Below, in pieces: positions 9,149-18,763 of a DNA stretch of 64,000 nt. Every line of letters starts with the position of its first letter. The first letter of the stretch is position 1. Source of the DNA: Taibaiella lutea (GTDB taxonomy: Bacteria; Bacteroidota; Bacteroidia; Chitinophagales; Chitinophagaceae); contig NZ_VWSH01000004.1 of NCBI RefSeq assembly GCF_008629695.1, forward strand, positions 310,001 to 374,000, in the 5' to 3' direction. The notes under the pieces were generated by a model, which was not told the origin of the DNA, did no database searches, and saw nothing but the letters and a program-made list of their open reading frames with translations. The translations under genes and the position numbers were made by a program.

Positions 9149-9952
9149 TTATTTAAAATAGGGCTTCATTTGCGCTCCGTATCCGGCGGCGGCCTTAGCA
9201 GCCTGTTCGGCAAATTCCATTCCGTTGCCCGCAAAAATAATGGCGCGGCTTACGTTTACCAAAATGCTAACATCCTTATTCATGGCAGTTTTTGCAACTG
9301 TATCCATATCTCCGCCTTGTGCGCCGACGCCCGGTATCAGTAAGAAATGATCAGGAATCAATTGACGTACTCTTTCCAGTTGGTCTTTTTGTGTTGCACC
9401 GATTACAAACATGGTATTGTCAACACTTCCCCAGGATGCGACTGTTGTCAGTACCTTCTCATACAAAAGACCGTCACCGCTTGGCTGCAACTGAAAATCA
9501 TGGCTGCCTTTATTACTGGTCAACCCCAGCACGATAGCCCATTTATTCGGAAATTGCAGGAAAGGTTCTACACTGTCTTTACCCATATAAGGCGCTACCG
9601 TAACGCTGTCGTAAGGATAAGTGTCAAAGAATGTTTTGGCATATTGCTCTGCCGTATTCCCTATGTCGCCACGTTTTGCGTCGGCAATGGTAAAAATATC
9701 CTTAGGGATGTAATCCAGTGTTTTACCCATGCTTATCCAGCCTTTCAGGCCTTGTGCTTCGTAGAATGCGGTATTGATTTTATAAGCTACGGTATGGTCT
9801 TTTGTAGCATCAATAATGGCTTTGTTGAATTCGAAAACCGGATCGTCGGTTGCAAAAAGATGGGTTGGTATTTTGGTAATATCTGTATCAAGACCGACAC
9901 AAAGGAATGACTTTTTCTTGCGGATCTGTTCAATGAGCGTTTGTCTGTTCAT
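9149..9952 (-). CDS. pyrF: Orotidine 5'-phosphate decarboxylase
   Basis: 267 residues, the longer (type 2) PyrF form. It catalyses decarboxylation of OMP to UMP, the last step of de novo pyrimidine synthesis. Visible: N-terminal FLCVGLDTD; catalytic D91-A-K93-R-G-D96 (IADAKRGDIGNT); TVAPYMGKDSVEPF; and the phosphate-binding end of the barrel, LIPGVGAQGGD and NVSRAIIFAG. Cytosolic enzyme. On the minus strand, TATTTTTG (9965-9958) ends only 5 nt before the ATG, so the mRNA may be leaderless. It stands alone, divergent from the HPF-like gene. Confidence 0.96.
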   Translation of the reverse strand: MNRQTLIEQIRKKKSFLCVGLDTDITKIPTHLFATDDPVFEFNKAIIDATKDHTVAYKINTAFYEAQGLKGWISMGKTLDYIPKDIFTIADAKRGDIGNTAEQYAKTFFDTYPYDSVTVAPYMGKDSVEPFLQFPNKWAIVLGLTSNKGSHDFQLQPSGDGLLYEKVLTTVASWGSVDNTMFVIGATQKDQLERVRQLIPDHFLLIPGVGAQGGDMDTVAKTAMNKDVSILVNVSRAIIFAGNGMEFAEQAAKAAAGYGAQMKPYFK

Positions 9953-9957
9953 GGGTG

Positions 9958-9965
9958 CAAAAATA
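9958..9965 (-). promoter_or_regulatory. -7 element of pyrF, abutting the start codon
   Basis: Reads TATTTTTG on the minus strand (TAnnTTTG), with 5 nt between its final G and the pyrF ATG. At the usual -7 distance the transcript would begin at or within a base or two of the ATG. The -33 region is imperfect (TTTC rather than TTTG). Confidence 0.5.
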
Positions 9966-10062
9966 AGAAAGGATTGCCTTTTTATCGAAATTAGATTTTA
10001 TCATTTCCTTACTTTCTCTACGAAAGCTAAACAATAGCCAACAATTACAAGCTAATAGACGT

Positions 10063-10070
10063 TATCTTTG
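10063..10070 (+). promoter_or_regulatory. Candidate -7 element upstream of the HPF-like gene
   Basis: TATCTTTG matches TAnnTTTG, 85 nt before the ATG at 10156. No clear -33 TTG lies 19-20 bp upstream, so this is tentative. Confidence 0.4.
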
Positions 10071-10155
10071 TTAACTGCCGTAATATATATAACTTGTGTC
10101 CGGTTTAAATTATGTAACTTCAAGACATTCTATACTATAAATTTTCAAAAAACGT

Positions 10156-10470
10156 ATGACGATCCAATTAAATGCAGATAAAAATCTGGTAATTCACGAA
10201 GCTTTCGGAGCAGAACTGAGAGAATTATTATCAAAGGAATTAAGCCATTTCAGTGAGCATATCACAAGACTGGAAGTACACCTCTCCGATAAAAACGGAA
10301 GAAAAATAGGACCGAATGACAAAAGATGCATGCTGGAAGCAAGAATAGAAAGCAAACAACCTATTGCTGTCTCAGCCGATGGCAATACCCATGAGATATC
10401 CGTAAAGGCAGCCAGCGACAAATTAAAGCATGCTTTGGATTCTATTATGGGAAAAGCACAAAATCATTAA
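10156..10470 (+). CDS. HPF/RaiA-family ribosome-associated protein
   Basis: 104 residues. The strand-helix-strand pattern matches the short ribosome hibernation factor fold: RLEVHLSDKNGRKIGPNDKRCMLEARIESKQPIAVSADGNTHEISVKAASDKLKHALDSI is the conserved core, here carrying a longer loop than classical HPF. It probably binds the 30S decoding region in slow growth. It lacks the long C-terminal dimerisation tail. It stands between pyrF (divergent) and atpD (same strand, separate promoter). Family identification is moderately firm; hibernation activity is inferred. Confidence 0.75.
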   Translation: MTIQLNADKNLVIHEAFGAELRELLSKELSHFSEHITRLEVHLSDKNGRKIGPNDKRCMLEARIESKQPIAVSADGNTHEISVKAASDKLKHALDSIMGKAQNH

Positions 10471-10552
10471 ACAAGTCAACGGGCCTATCAATAATTATTT
10501 GTTATCAAAATATCGGTTGAATGAAATGATAAGTTAAAGCGAAAAAAATATT

Positions 10553-10574
10553 GCTTTTTTAAAAGCTTTTTTTA
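10553..10574 (+). terminator. Weak candidate terminator after the HPF-like gene
   Basis: GCTTTT (10553-10558) and AAAAGC (10561-10566) followed by seven T. The loop is very tight, so pairing would have to open at the base; call is tentative. Confidence 0.3.
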
Positions 10575-10603
10575 TATCATTTCCTTTTTTTGAGAATATC
10601 TCT

Positions 10604-10611
10604 TACCTTTG
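10604..10611 (+). promoter_or_regulatory. -7 promoter element of atpD-atpC
   Basis: TACCTTTG matches TAnnTTTG and lies 44 nt before the atpD ATG, giving a leader of about 40 nt. Confidence 0.6.
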
Positions 10612-10637
10612 CAGCCGAATTGAAAATCTCTTTATAA

Positions 10638-12164
<1,527 letters not shown>

Positions 12165-12244
12165 TTTGATATTTTGGTGATGATTTATTTCATCAAATCA
12201 AAAATCATCAAATCGGCTAATCATCAATCATCAAATTAAACAAA
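12165..12244 (+). promoter_or_regulatory. Repeat-rich spacer between atpD and atpC
   Basis: Contains several copies of ATCATCAAAT / TTTGATG on both strands (for example TTTCATCAAATC, AAAATCATCAAATC, CAATCATCAAATT), allowing alternative hairpins. Could tune relative expression or stability of the two cistrons; no function shown. Confidence 0.4.
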
Positions 12245-12502
12245 ATGCAATTAGAAATATTAACACCCGAGCATAAAGTTTTCAGTGGCAATGTCTATGG
12301 CGTTCAGTTACCGGGCGTACAAGGTTCTTTTGAAATTCTTCAGAACCACGCACCTATGGTAGCAGCATTAGGCAAAGGTTCTATGAAGATTTTAAAAGAT
12401 AAAGCAAGCACGGAAGTTTACAACATTACCGGCGGGTTCGTAGAAACATTGAACAATAAAACAACTGTTTTATTAGAAGGAGCTGAATCGGTATCTTACT
12501 AA
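12245..12502 (+). CDS. atpC: F1Fo ATP synthase subunit epsilon (short form)
   Basis: 85 residues, compared with roughly 130-140 in Escherichia coli. Only the N-terminal beta-sandwich that contacts gamma and the c-ring is present (MQLEILTPEHKVFSG, PGVQGSFEILQNHAPMVAALGKG, ITGGFVETLNNKTTVLLEGAE). The C-terminal helical hairpin that can extend and inhibit ATP hydrolysis is absent; the stop is clean and a terminator follows, so this is a short form and not a frameshift. Short epsilons are known in Bacteroidota. Cytosolic face of the membrane, part of the central stalk. Confidence 0.94.
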   Translation: MQLEILTPEHKVFSGNVYGVQLPGVQGSFEILQNHAPMVAALGKGSMKILKDKASTEVYNITGGFVETLNNKTTVLLEGAESVSY

Positions 12503-12526
12503 TTATTCTACGTATTTAATGACATA

Positions 12527-12567
12527 AAGAGAGTCCATTGCGATAAGCAATGGACTCTCTTCTTTTA
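12527..12567 (+). terminator. Intrinsic terminator after atpC
   Basis: Perfect 15-bp stem at 12527-12541 / 12547-12561 around a GATAA loop, then TCTTTTAT. Its core CCATTGC-GATAA-GCAATGG resembles the hairpins at 12628 and 13777. Confidence 0.88.
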
Positions 12568-12627
12568 TATGATTAATCTTATTTTTCCAGTTCTTTTATT
12601 GATTACTGATTTAGCTTCTTACTTATA

Positions 12628-12657
12628 AAAATCCTATTGCTCTTGCAATGGGATTTT
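12628..12657. terminator. Hairpin after the first Omp28-like gene
   Basis: 13-bp stem AAAATCCTATTGC (12628-12640) / GCAATGGGATTTT (12645-12657), one wobble/mismatch, loop TCTT. It lies just past the minus-strand stop of the lipoprotein gene and shares its ATTGC/GCAAT core with neighbouring terminators. Confidence 0.65.
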
Positions 12658-12668
12658 CAATTATAATA

Positions 12669-13604
12669 CTATTCACCTTTCAGTTTTGCATCCTGTACTT
12701 GCATAACATGAATATCGGCTGAATTGTCCGCAACAGCAACAAACGCTGTAACATGCATGTCTTTTGCAACCCAATATTTTTGTGAAGCATCACTTGCAGG
12801 ATCAATAACAATAGATGTTTTGTATTCATAAACCCAACCTGCTGATTTTGTAGATGAAATAAGTTTGCCTTTAACCGGATCTGTCAAGGCTTTACGAAAC
12901 ACGTGATTAAACACATAATTTGTATCTACGTTGTGTCCCCCCGGAAATAACTGAGCGTCAATGATACTGTCTTGCGAAAGGAAGATATGTAACGCATTCT
13001 GCTCCGTAACAGCCTCCGTATATTTCACTTTGGCTACAATATCATACCTGTTTTTTTCACTATTGAATGTAGAGGATAGATATATGTTTACAGGAGTCGT
13101 TTTGTATTTATCTTTGTCTGCTATAATTGCAGCACTCCAGCCACCCTTTCCTTCATTATAAAGTTTGTTGGGATTGCTGCCAACACTAAGTGGGGCACGA
13201 TCAAAGATAGCAGAAGGTTTTCCTTCGCTTGTGCCCCATACTTCTGTAAATATACGTTTACCGTCATCTGTTCTGAAATCTTGCTTGCTGACCCCATCAA
13301 TAGGGATACAAAAAGTTCCGGTTATTGCTGTGTGAAAAGCAATAATGCTTAATTCACCGGGATAAGTAGTTGTATTTAATTTATGTAATTCTTCTGCTCC
13401 GTCAGGACAATTAGGGCACTGGGCGCCTGTTAATTCTTCAACATATATCCGTCTTTGCTGTACAACCATGGTATCAGGCGCTTCGTAATAAGATGTGTCC
13501 GAACTGTTACCATCATCTGTTGTCACACCAATTGGTGCCAAAGTTTCTTTACAGGATGCAAAAAGCATTGAAGCCAGGCCAATGTATAAAAGTGTTTTTT
13601 TCAT
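12669..13604 (-). CDS. Omp28-like outer membrane lipoprotein, copy 1
   Basis: 311 residues. Type II signal with lipobox FASC (lipidated C18). The body matches Omp28-related proteins: RRIYVEELTGAQCPNCPDGAEEL carries a thioredoxin-like C-P-N-C motif, followed by LSIIAFH, DFRTDDGKRI, GKPSAIFDR and a C-terminal AFVAVADNSADIHVMQV. Predicted periplasm-facing or surface lipoprotein; thioredoxin-fold redox activity is possible but not established. It is a tandem paralogue of the next gene upstream: they share the leader, the NYVFNHVFRKALTD block and almost all of the C-terminus. A TAACTTTG element (minus strand, 13639-13632) is the likely promoter. Confidence 0.87.
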   Translation of the reverse strand: MKKTLLYIGLASMLFASCKETLAPIGVTTDDGNSSDTSYYEAPDTMVVQQRRIYVEELTGAQCPNCPDGAEELHKLNTTTYPGELSIIAFHTAITGTFCIPIDGVSKQDFRTDDGKRIFTEVWGTSEGKPSAIFDRAPLSVGSNPNKLYNEGKGGWSAAIIADKDKYKTTPVNIYLSSTFNSEKNRYDIVAKVKYTEAVTEQNALHIFLSQDSIIDAQLFPGGHNVDTNYVFNHVFRKALTDPVKGKLISSTKSAGWVYEYKTSIVIDPASDASQKYWVAKDMHVTAFVAVADNSADIHVMQVQDAKLKGE

Positions 13605-13631
13605 TTTTTTAATTCAATAATATATTACAAT

Positions 13632-13639
13632 CAAAGTTA
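13632..13639 (-). promoter_or_regulatory. -7 element of Omp28-like copy 1
   Basis: Minus strand reads TAACTTTG (TAnnTTTG). The surrounding block (AATTCAATAATATATTA...TCAAAGTTAAGG on the plus strand) is repeated before copy 2, so the promoter was duplicated with the gene. Confidence 0.6.
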
Positions 13640-13776
13640 AGGGATATTCCATTAATACATTTTTAATCTTTAAACCGTTAAAAGTGCGATTTTTGATGTT
13701 TTTAATATTCCATTGAATATAATGTGATGTCGTTTTTTGGTCAAAGAAAAGATGAAAAATTAGTATTGCTATTGTA

Positions 13777-13823
13777 CAATATAAAAGAAGCCATTGCGAT
13801 GTGCAATGGCTTCTTTTATATTG
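13777..13823. terminator. Long perfect hairpin after the second Omp28-like gene
   Basis: Perfect 21-bp stem 13777-13797 / 13803-13823 with loop GATGT, just past the stop of copy 2. Its core GCCATTGC-GATGT-GCAATGGC closely matches the atpC terminator core. Confidence 0.85.
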
Positions 13824-13834
13824 ACTTCTCTGTA

Positions 13835-14785
13835 TTATTCACCTTTAAGCTTTGTATCTTTTACCTGCATAACATGGATGTCGGCCGAGTTGTCAGCAAC
13901 AGCAACGAAGGCTGTAACATGCATTTGGTCAGCATTCCAATATTTTTGAACCGCATCATTAGGATCAATTGTAACGGAGGTTCTGTACTCATAGACTAAA
14001 CCTGCATTTTTTGTTGCCATATCAGGTAAAATTATTTTACCTGTTACTGCATTGGTTAAAGCCTTACGGAATACATGATTGAACACATAGTCATTTTTAA
14101 CATTATGCTCACCAGGCAATAACTGCGCATCCACAATGCTATCCTGAGAAAGGAAGACATGCAATGCACTTGCTTTAGTGACTGCTTCTGTATATTTTAC
14201 TTTGACTACAATATCATACCTGCTTTTTTCACTGTTAAAAGTAGAAGTGATGTACATATTAACAGGAGTAGCAGGATATAGGGTTTTATCTTTTTCAATA
14301 GCAGGTTCCCATGTTCCTTTTCCGTTATTATACATTCTGTTTGCATCATTATTTACTGTTGTAAGGCCTTTAATTCTATCTATGACGGTGCATGGCTTTG
14401 CATCGCCCGGGCCCCAGACGTTTTGCCATATTTGGTCACCGTCTGTCGTTCTGAAGTCTTGTTTGCTGGTTTCTTGTTTGGTTATGTCTCCAATAGGAGC
14501 GGTAAAACTTGTACCTGCATGAAAAGCAATAATGCTTAATTGGTTGGGATAATTTACAGTACTTAGGGTATGAAGCTCTTCAGCTCCCGCAGGACAGTTA
14601 ACGCAGGTAACTCCGGTCAGTTCTTCTATATAAATACGCCTTGCTTCTGCAGGTTCAACAGGCTCTGTATAGGTAAGGAATGTATCCTGAGATGAACTAC
14701 CCACAACAATAGGTTGTAGTGTTTCTTTACAGGATGCTGCAAAAAGCATAGAGGCCGCGGCCGTGTATAAAAGCGTTTTTTTCAT
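13835..14785 (-). CDS. Omp28-like outer membrane lipoprotein, copy 2
   Basis: 316 residues from the ATG at 14785; a further in-frame TTG at 14797 is not used because the paralogue starts at the equivalent ATG. Lipobox FAASC. Same architecture as copy 1, with the thioredoxin-like motif as C-V-N-C (EELTGVTCVNCPAGAEEL) and conserved blocks NQLSIIAFHAG, DFRTTDGDQIW, STFNSEKSRYDIVVKVKYTEAV and a near-identical C-terminus. The middle of the CxxC motif and the segment after the lipobox are the most divergent parts between copies. Omp28 family proteins are abundant Bacteroidota envelope lipoproteins of uncertain function. Confidence 0.87.
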   Translation of the reverse strand: MKKTLLYTAAASMLFAASCKETLQPIVVGSSSQDTFLTYTEPVEPAEARRIYIEELTGVTCVNCPAGAEELHTLSTVNYPNQLSIIAFHAGTSFTAPIGDITKQETSKQDFRTTDGDQIWQNVWGPGDAKPCTVIDRIKGLTTVNNDANRMYNNGKGTWEPAIEKDKTLYPATPVNMYITSTFNSEKSRYDIVVKVKYTEAVTKASALHVFLSQDSIVDAQLLPGEHNVKNDYVFNHVFRKALTNAVTGKIILPDMATKNAGLVYEYRTSVTIDPNDAVQKYWNADQMHVTAFVAVADNSADIHVMQVKDTKLKGE

Positions 14786-14811
14786 TTCTAAATTCAATAA
14801 TATATTATGGT

Positions 14812-14819
14812 CAAAGTTA
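14812..14819 (-). promoter_or_regulatory. -7 element of Omp28-like copy 2
   Basis: Minus strand reads TAACTTTG, in the same duplicated context as before copy 1. Confidence 0.6.
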
Positions 14820-14892
14820 AGGAAATATTCCTTTGTTACATCTTTTTCTTTGAGGTTATAAAAGCGTAATTTTAGCGCTTCAAATATTTTTT

Positions 14893-15249
14893 ATGGAAGA
14901 AAGCAAACGTCAGAAGCAAGTAGCAAGATTGATTCAGGAGGAAATAACACCGATTTTTCAGAAACATGGTTTAAATATGATACAAGGTGGAATGGTTTCC
15001 ATCTCAAAAATAATGGTTACGCCCGATCTTCTGGAAGCGCGTATTCACCTCAGCTTTTTTAAAATCACAGATACAAAAGCAGTCATGAGTCTGATTAAGG
15101 AAAAAATGGGAGAACTTCGCAGGGACCTTGGTAATAAGCTGCGTCATCAGTTACGCCGCATTCCTGAATTGCAGTTTTTTGAAGACGACACATTAGACCA
15201 TGTTTCCAAGATTGAAGATTTGTTGAATAAAATAAAGAATGAACAGTAA
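14893..15249 (+). CDS. rbfA: 30S ribosome-binding factor A
   Basis: 118 residues, typical length. KH-type fold with N-terminal SKRQKQVARLIQEEITPIF, KIMVTPDLLEARIHLSFF and the C-terminal KLRHQLRRIPELQFFEDDTLDHVSKIEDLL, which contains the family's characteristic LR..PEL.F..D signature. It helps mature the 16S rRNA 5' end and 30S subunits. It is followed after 39 bp by the LolC/E-type permease, an arrangement common in Bacteroidota. A near-consensus TAATTTTA lies about 20 nt upstream. Confidence 0.95.
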   Translation: MEESKRQKQVARLIQEEITPIFQKHGLNMIQGGMVSISKIMVTPDLLEARIHLSFFKITDTKAVMSLIKEKMGELRRDLGNKLRHQLRRIPELQFFEDDTLDHVSKIEDLLNKIKNEQ

Positions 15250-15288
15250 ACTCAATTTGAAAATCACTGTTCACCTTCATAAAACATA

Positions 15289-16515
15289 ATGAATCCTGCC
15301 TTCAAAATTGCCTGGCGATATTTTCGTGGAAAAAAATCGGCACAGGCCATTAATATAATTTCGTGGATTAGTATTGTTGCCATTGCTGTTTCATCTGCGG
15401 CAATGGTTATCCTTTTCTCCGTTTTTAATGGGCTGGAAGGCACAGTTAAAGACATGTATGCTGCTTTTTATCCTGAAATAAAGGTTTCGTCTGTCAAAGG
15501 GAAATTCTTTCAGGTTTCAGATGCACAGAAAAACGAAATCAGTAAAATTTCAGGAATCAGACATGCCGCATACAGTATTGAAGACATGGTTTTGTTTGAA
15601 GGAAATAAAGAACAAAAGGTAGGTACATTAAAAGGTGTGGATGATGCCTGGTTTGATGTTTGCGGGCTGGATACATTTATGATAGACGGTAAGGCTACCT
15701 GGGAGAACAGTGGTGGCTATACTCCGTCGCTTATAGGACTGGGCGTTGAGGCCGCTTTAGGTATCGATATCAATAACGCTTTTTCAGGAGTGAAGGTATT
15801 TTATCCGAAAGCAGGAGCCAGCATTACAGAGAATCCGGAGGAGGTAATGAATAATATTGTCGTTAAGCCCAAAGGAACATTCAAAATTCAGGTTGAGTTT
15901 GATGATCAGTACGTATTAGTGCCGCTGAATGCCGCTCAATATTTATTCAACAAGGTGAATCAGATTTCATCTGTCGAAATAAAACTGAATAGCCAGAAAG
16001 ATGAGGATGCTGTTAAAGAAGGGCTTGAAAAGATTTTTGGCTCAAAAGTAAATATCGAAAACAGGTTTGAACAGAATAAAACCTTTTTCATGATTATGCA
16101 TGGCGAAAAATGGGCGGTGTATGTAATCCTTCTTATGGTGTTGCTGATAGCAGCTTTCAATATGATAGGCTCTTTATCCATGGTAGTTTTGGAAAAGAAA
16201 AATGATATTGTCATCCTGCGTTCTATGGGTGCTGACAAAAACATGATTCGGGCCGTATTTCTTTATGAAGGCATTTTACAGGCAATTGTCGGTGGCATTA
16301 TCGGTATTGTTTTTGGCTCTTTGGTTTGCCTGAGCCAGATGTATTTTGGCTGGTTTCCTTTACCGGAAGGTTTCATTATAGATTCTTATCCTGTTTCTTT
16401 GCAAATCACAGATATAATGTTGGTTTTGGCTAATACCGCAGTGGTAGGCTTTCTGGCAGCATGGTACCCTTCCCTGAAAGCTGCAAGACAAGCTGTTTTT
16501 GTGAGAGAAGACTAA
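15289..16515 (+). CDS. FtsX-like ABC transporter permease (LolC/LolE family)
   Basis: 408 residues. MacB/LolC-E topology: an N-terminal membrane helix (about 22-48, INIISWISIVAIAVSSAAMVI), a large periplasmic domain (about 50-270), then three C-terminal helices (VYVILLMVLLIAAFNMIGSLSM, the AIVGGIIGIVFGSLVCL segment and MLVLANTAVVGFLAAWYP). The FtsX signature VVLEKKNDIVILRSMGADKNMI is clear. Likely part of the machinery that releases lipoproteins from the inner membrane towards the outer membrane; the ATPase subunit is not in the window. Tight spacing behind rbfA suggests a shared transcript. Confidence 0.9.
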   Translation: MNPAFKIAWRYFRGKKSAQAINIISWISIVAIAVSSAAMVILFSVFNGLEGTVKDMYAAFYPEIKVSSVKGKFFQVSDAQKNEISKISGIRHAAYSIEDMVLFEGNKEQKVGTLKGVDDAWFDVCGLDTFMIDGKATWENSGGYTPSLIGLGVEAALGIDINNAFSGVKVFYPKAGASITENPEEVMNNIVVKPKGTFKIQVEFDDQYVLVPLNAAQYLFNKVNQISSVEIKLNSQKDEDAVKEGLEKIFGSKVNIENRFEQNKTFFMIMHGEKWAVYVILLMVLLIAAFNMIGSLSMVVLEKKNDIVILRSMGADKNMIRAVFLYEGILQAIVGGIIGIVFGSLVCLSQMYFGWFPLPEGFIIDSYPVSLQITDIMLVLANTAVVGFLAAWYPSLKAARQAVFVRED

Positions 16516-16533
16516 TGTAATAATTCCGGCAAG

Positions 16534-17514
16534 ATGCAATTTCAATTATCCTTCAATATAAAACGGTCTCTGTCCGACATATGTCATTCGGATGCTGTAA
16601 TGCTTTGCGGTTCCTGCTTTACTGAAAATATCGGGAGCAAAATGTCGGGAGCAAAAATGAATATTTGCATGAATCCGCAAGGCATTTTATTTAATCCGAT
16701 GAGCATTGCAAATTGTCTGGAAGCCTGTATGGATAACAAGGAATATAATGCCAACGAGTTATTCCAGCATAATGAAATATGGAACCATTGGGATTTTCAT
16801 TCCCGGTTTTCCGGTACAGACAAAGATGTAGTCCTTTCCGAAATGAATCGTTCTATTAAAAAGGGCAATAATTTTCTGAAACAAGCTGATTGGTTGATTA
16901 TAACATTTGGCTCTTCTTATCAGTATTTTTTGTCTGCCTCAAATGATATAATCGGGGTAGGGAATTGCCATAAAGCGCCGGGAAACTGGTTTGAAAAACG
17001 AATGCTGGATATTGATGAAATGCAGCAGCGATGGCAACAAACATTGGATAAATTAAAAGTCTTTAATCCTAATCTTAAAATTATTTTCACGATAAGTCCG
17101 GTAAGGCATTACAGGGACGGGCTTGCTGAAAACAACCTGAGTAAAGCAAGATTATTCGAACTGATTTATCGTTTGGCTGATAAAAAGGAGCATCTGCAAT
17201 ACTTTCCGGCATTTGAAATCGTTAATGATGTATTGCGCGATTATCGTTTTTTTGAACAGGATATGGTACATCCCAACCATCAGGCAACACAGTTTGTCTG
17301 GGAGCAATTTGTGAAAACTTATTTTAACGATACGGATATTAATTTATCAAGACAAATTGAAGATATAATTACTGCATTAAATCACAGACCAAGGTTTAAA
17401 GAAACAAGTGCACACCAACGGTTTCAGGAAGGAGTTAAACAAAAAATAGTTTCATTAAAAGGAAAATTTCCATACCTGAACTTTGATGAAGAAATGCATC
17501 AAATGCAATATTGA
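16534..17514 (+). CDS. GSCFA domain-containing protein
   Basis: 326 residues. It contains the name-giving motif GSCFTENIG near residues 27-35, followed by NPQGILFNP and WHWDFHS-like blocks (NHWDFHSRFSGTD), FGSSYQYF, TISPVRHYRDGL and MVHPNHQA. The family belongs to the SGNH-hydrolase-like fold; the Ser in GSCF and the Asp/His in QDMVHPNH are candidate catalytic residues, suggesting an esterase or acyl-modifying activity, but no substrate is established. No signal peptide. It begins 18 bp after the permease and probably belongs to the same transcript. Confidence 0.9.
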   Translation: MQFQLSFNIKRSLSDICHSDAVMLCGSCFTENIGSKMSGAKMNICMNPQGILFNPMSIANCLEACMDNKEYNANELFQHNEIWNHWDFHSRFSGTDKDVVLSEMNRSIKKGNNFLKQADWLIITFGSSYQYFLSASNDIIGVGNCHKAPGNWFEKRMLDIDEMQQRWQQTLDKLKVFNPNLKIIFTISPVRHYRDGLAENNLSKARLFELIYRLADKKEHLQYFPAFEIVNDVLRDYRFFEQDMVHPNHQATQFVWEQFVKTYFNDTDINLSRQIEDIITALNHRPRFKETSAHQRFQEGVKQKIVSLKGKFPYLNFDEEMHQMQY

Positions 17515-17664
17515 TAGTTGAAAATAGTACTTTAACCCTCATTTAACGCCGTAATTTTATTTTTTCGTTTTGTTTTACATTTCAAATCTGATATTTGTAT
17601 AATCCAAAAATCAAGCTATAGATTCATTATATTTACACGCTTTTTACAGCTTTAAACATTTTCG

Positions 17665-17683
17665 CAAATGCGCAGCGCATTTG
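17665..17683. promoter_or_regulatory. 19-bp perfect palindrome upstream of moxR
   Basis: CAAATGCGC-A-GCGCATTTG is perfectly symmetrical and GC-rich within an AT-rich spacer; it ends 30 nt before the moxR ATG. It could be an operator for the moxR-bat operon or a leader hairpin. Confidence 0.55.
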
Positions 17684-17713
17684 TGTTGATTTTAATTTTT
17701 TTCTAAAAGTTTT

Positions 17714-18736
17714 ATGAATCAAAATTTGGAACAACCTCTTTCTTCTTCAGTTGACATTCGCGAACTGAACGACCGTATTCATCAGCAAAGTGCTTTTATT
17801 GATTTGCTGACAATGGAACTGAATAAAACGCTTGTCGGGCAAAAGCACATGGTAGAGCGCCTTTTAATAGGACTTCTTACACAAGGGCATATATTATTGG
17901 AAGGTGTGCCGGGCCTGGCAAAAACGCTTGCTATTAAATCCTTGTCATCAGCTATAAGCGGTAAATTCAGCCGTATTCAGTTTACACCTGATTTATTACC
18001 TGCCGATGTTGTGGGTACCATGATTTATAATCCGCAGGAACATAAGTTTGAAGTACGCCGCGGGCCTATATTTGCCAATTTCATCCTTGCAGATGAAATT
18101 AACCGTGCCCCTGCAAAAGTACAAAGTGCGCTGTTGGAAGCCATGCAGGAGAAGCAAGTTACCATAGGAGACAGTACTTACAAATTAGAAGAGCCATTTC
18201 TTGTATTGGCCACTCAGAATCCAATTGAACAGGAAGGTACTTATGCATTGCCGGAAGCACAGGTAGACAGGTTTTTATTAAAAGTGGTTATTTCTTATCC
18301 TAAAAAAGAGGAAGAAAAATTTATCATCCGTCAGAACTTAAACCCTAATGGTGCTGCAAAAATCAATCCTGTAGTGTCTTCACAAGATATACTGAATGCA
18401 CGTCATTTGGTTCGTGAAGTTTATATGGATGAGAAAATTGAACAATACATTCTGGATATCGTGTTCGCAACCCGTTTCCCTGAAGAATATAAATTGGGCA
18501 AATTAAAACCATTGATTGCTTACGGTGGTTCGCCAAGGGCAAGCATCAGTCTGGCCCACGCAGCGAAGGCATACGCATTTATTAAACGACGTGGTTATGT
18601 AATTCCTGAAGATATCAGAGCAGTATGTCATGATGTATTACGTCATAGAATCGGCCTTACTTATGAAGCTGAAGCTGAAAATATTACAAGTGAGCAAATT
18701 ATCAACGAAATATTGAACGCTGTTGAAGTGCCATAG
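17714..18736 (+). CDS. MoxR-family AAA+ ATPase
   Basis: 340 residues. MoxR signature: Walker A GVPGLAKT at 64-71, TPDLLPADVVGTMIYNPQE, Walker B ILADEINRAPAKVQSALLEAMQE (about 125-147), sensor-1 LATQNPIEQEGTYALPEAQVDRF and the arginine region GGSPRASI. MoxR proteins act as cytosolic chaperone-like ATPases with VWA partner proteins. The DUF58, BatD-like and BatA genes downstream on the same strand are the usual partners, together forming the Bat (aerotolerance-type) cluster. Confidence 0.95.
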   Translation: MNQNLEQPLSSSVDIRELNDRIHQQSAFIDLLTMELNKTLVGQKHMVERLLIGLLTQGHILLEGVPGLAKTLAIKSLSSAISGKFSRIQFTPDLLPADVVGTMIYNPQEHKFEVRRGPIFANFILADEINRAPAKVQSALLEAMQEKQVTIGDSTYKLEEPFLVLATQNPIEQEGTYALPEAQVDRFLLKVVISYPKKEEEKFIIRQNLNPNGAAKINPVVSSQDILNARHLVREVYMDEKIEQYILDIVFATRFPEEYKLGKLKPLIAYGGSPRASISLAHAAKAYAFIKRRGYVIPEDIRAVCHDVLRHRIGLTYEAEAENITSEQIINEILNAVEVP

Positions 18737-18763
18737 TTTAGAGCATGGGGTTTCAGAATGTAG

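Noticed and set aside
9347-9910. 187-codon plus-strand frame opposite pyrF
   Set aside because: Fully antisense to an intact pyrF with all catalytic residues; no recognisable protein features.
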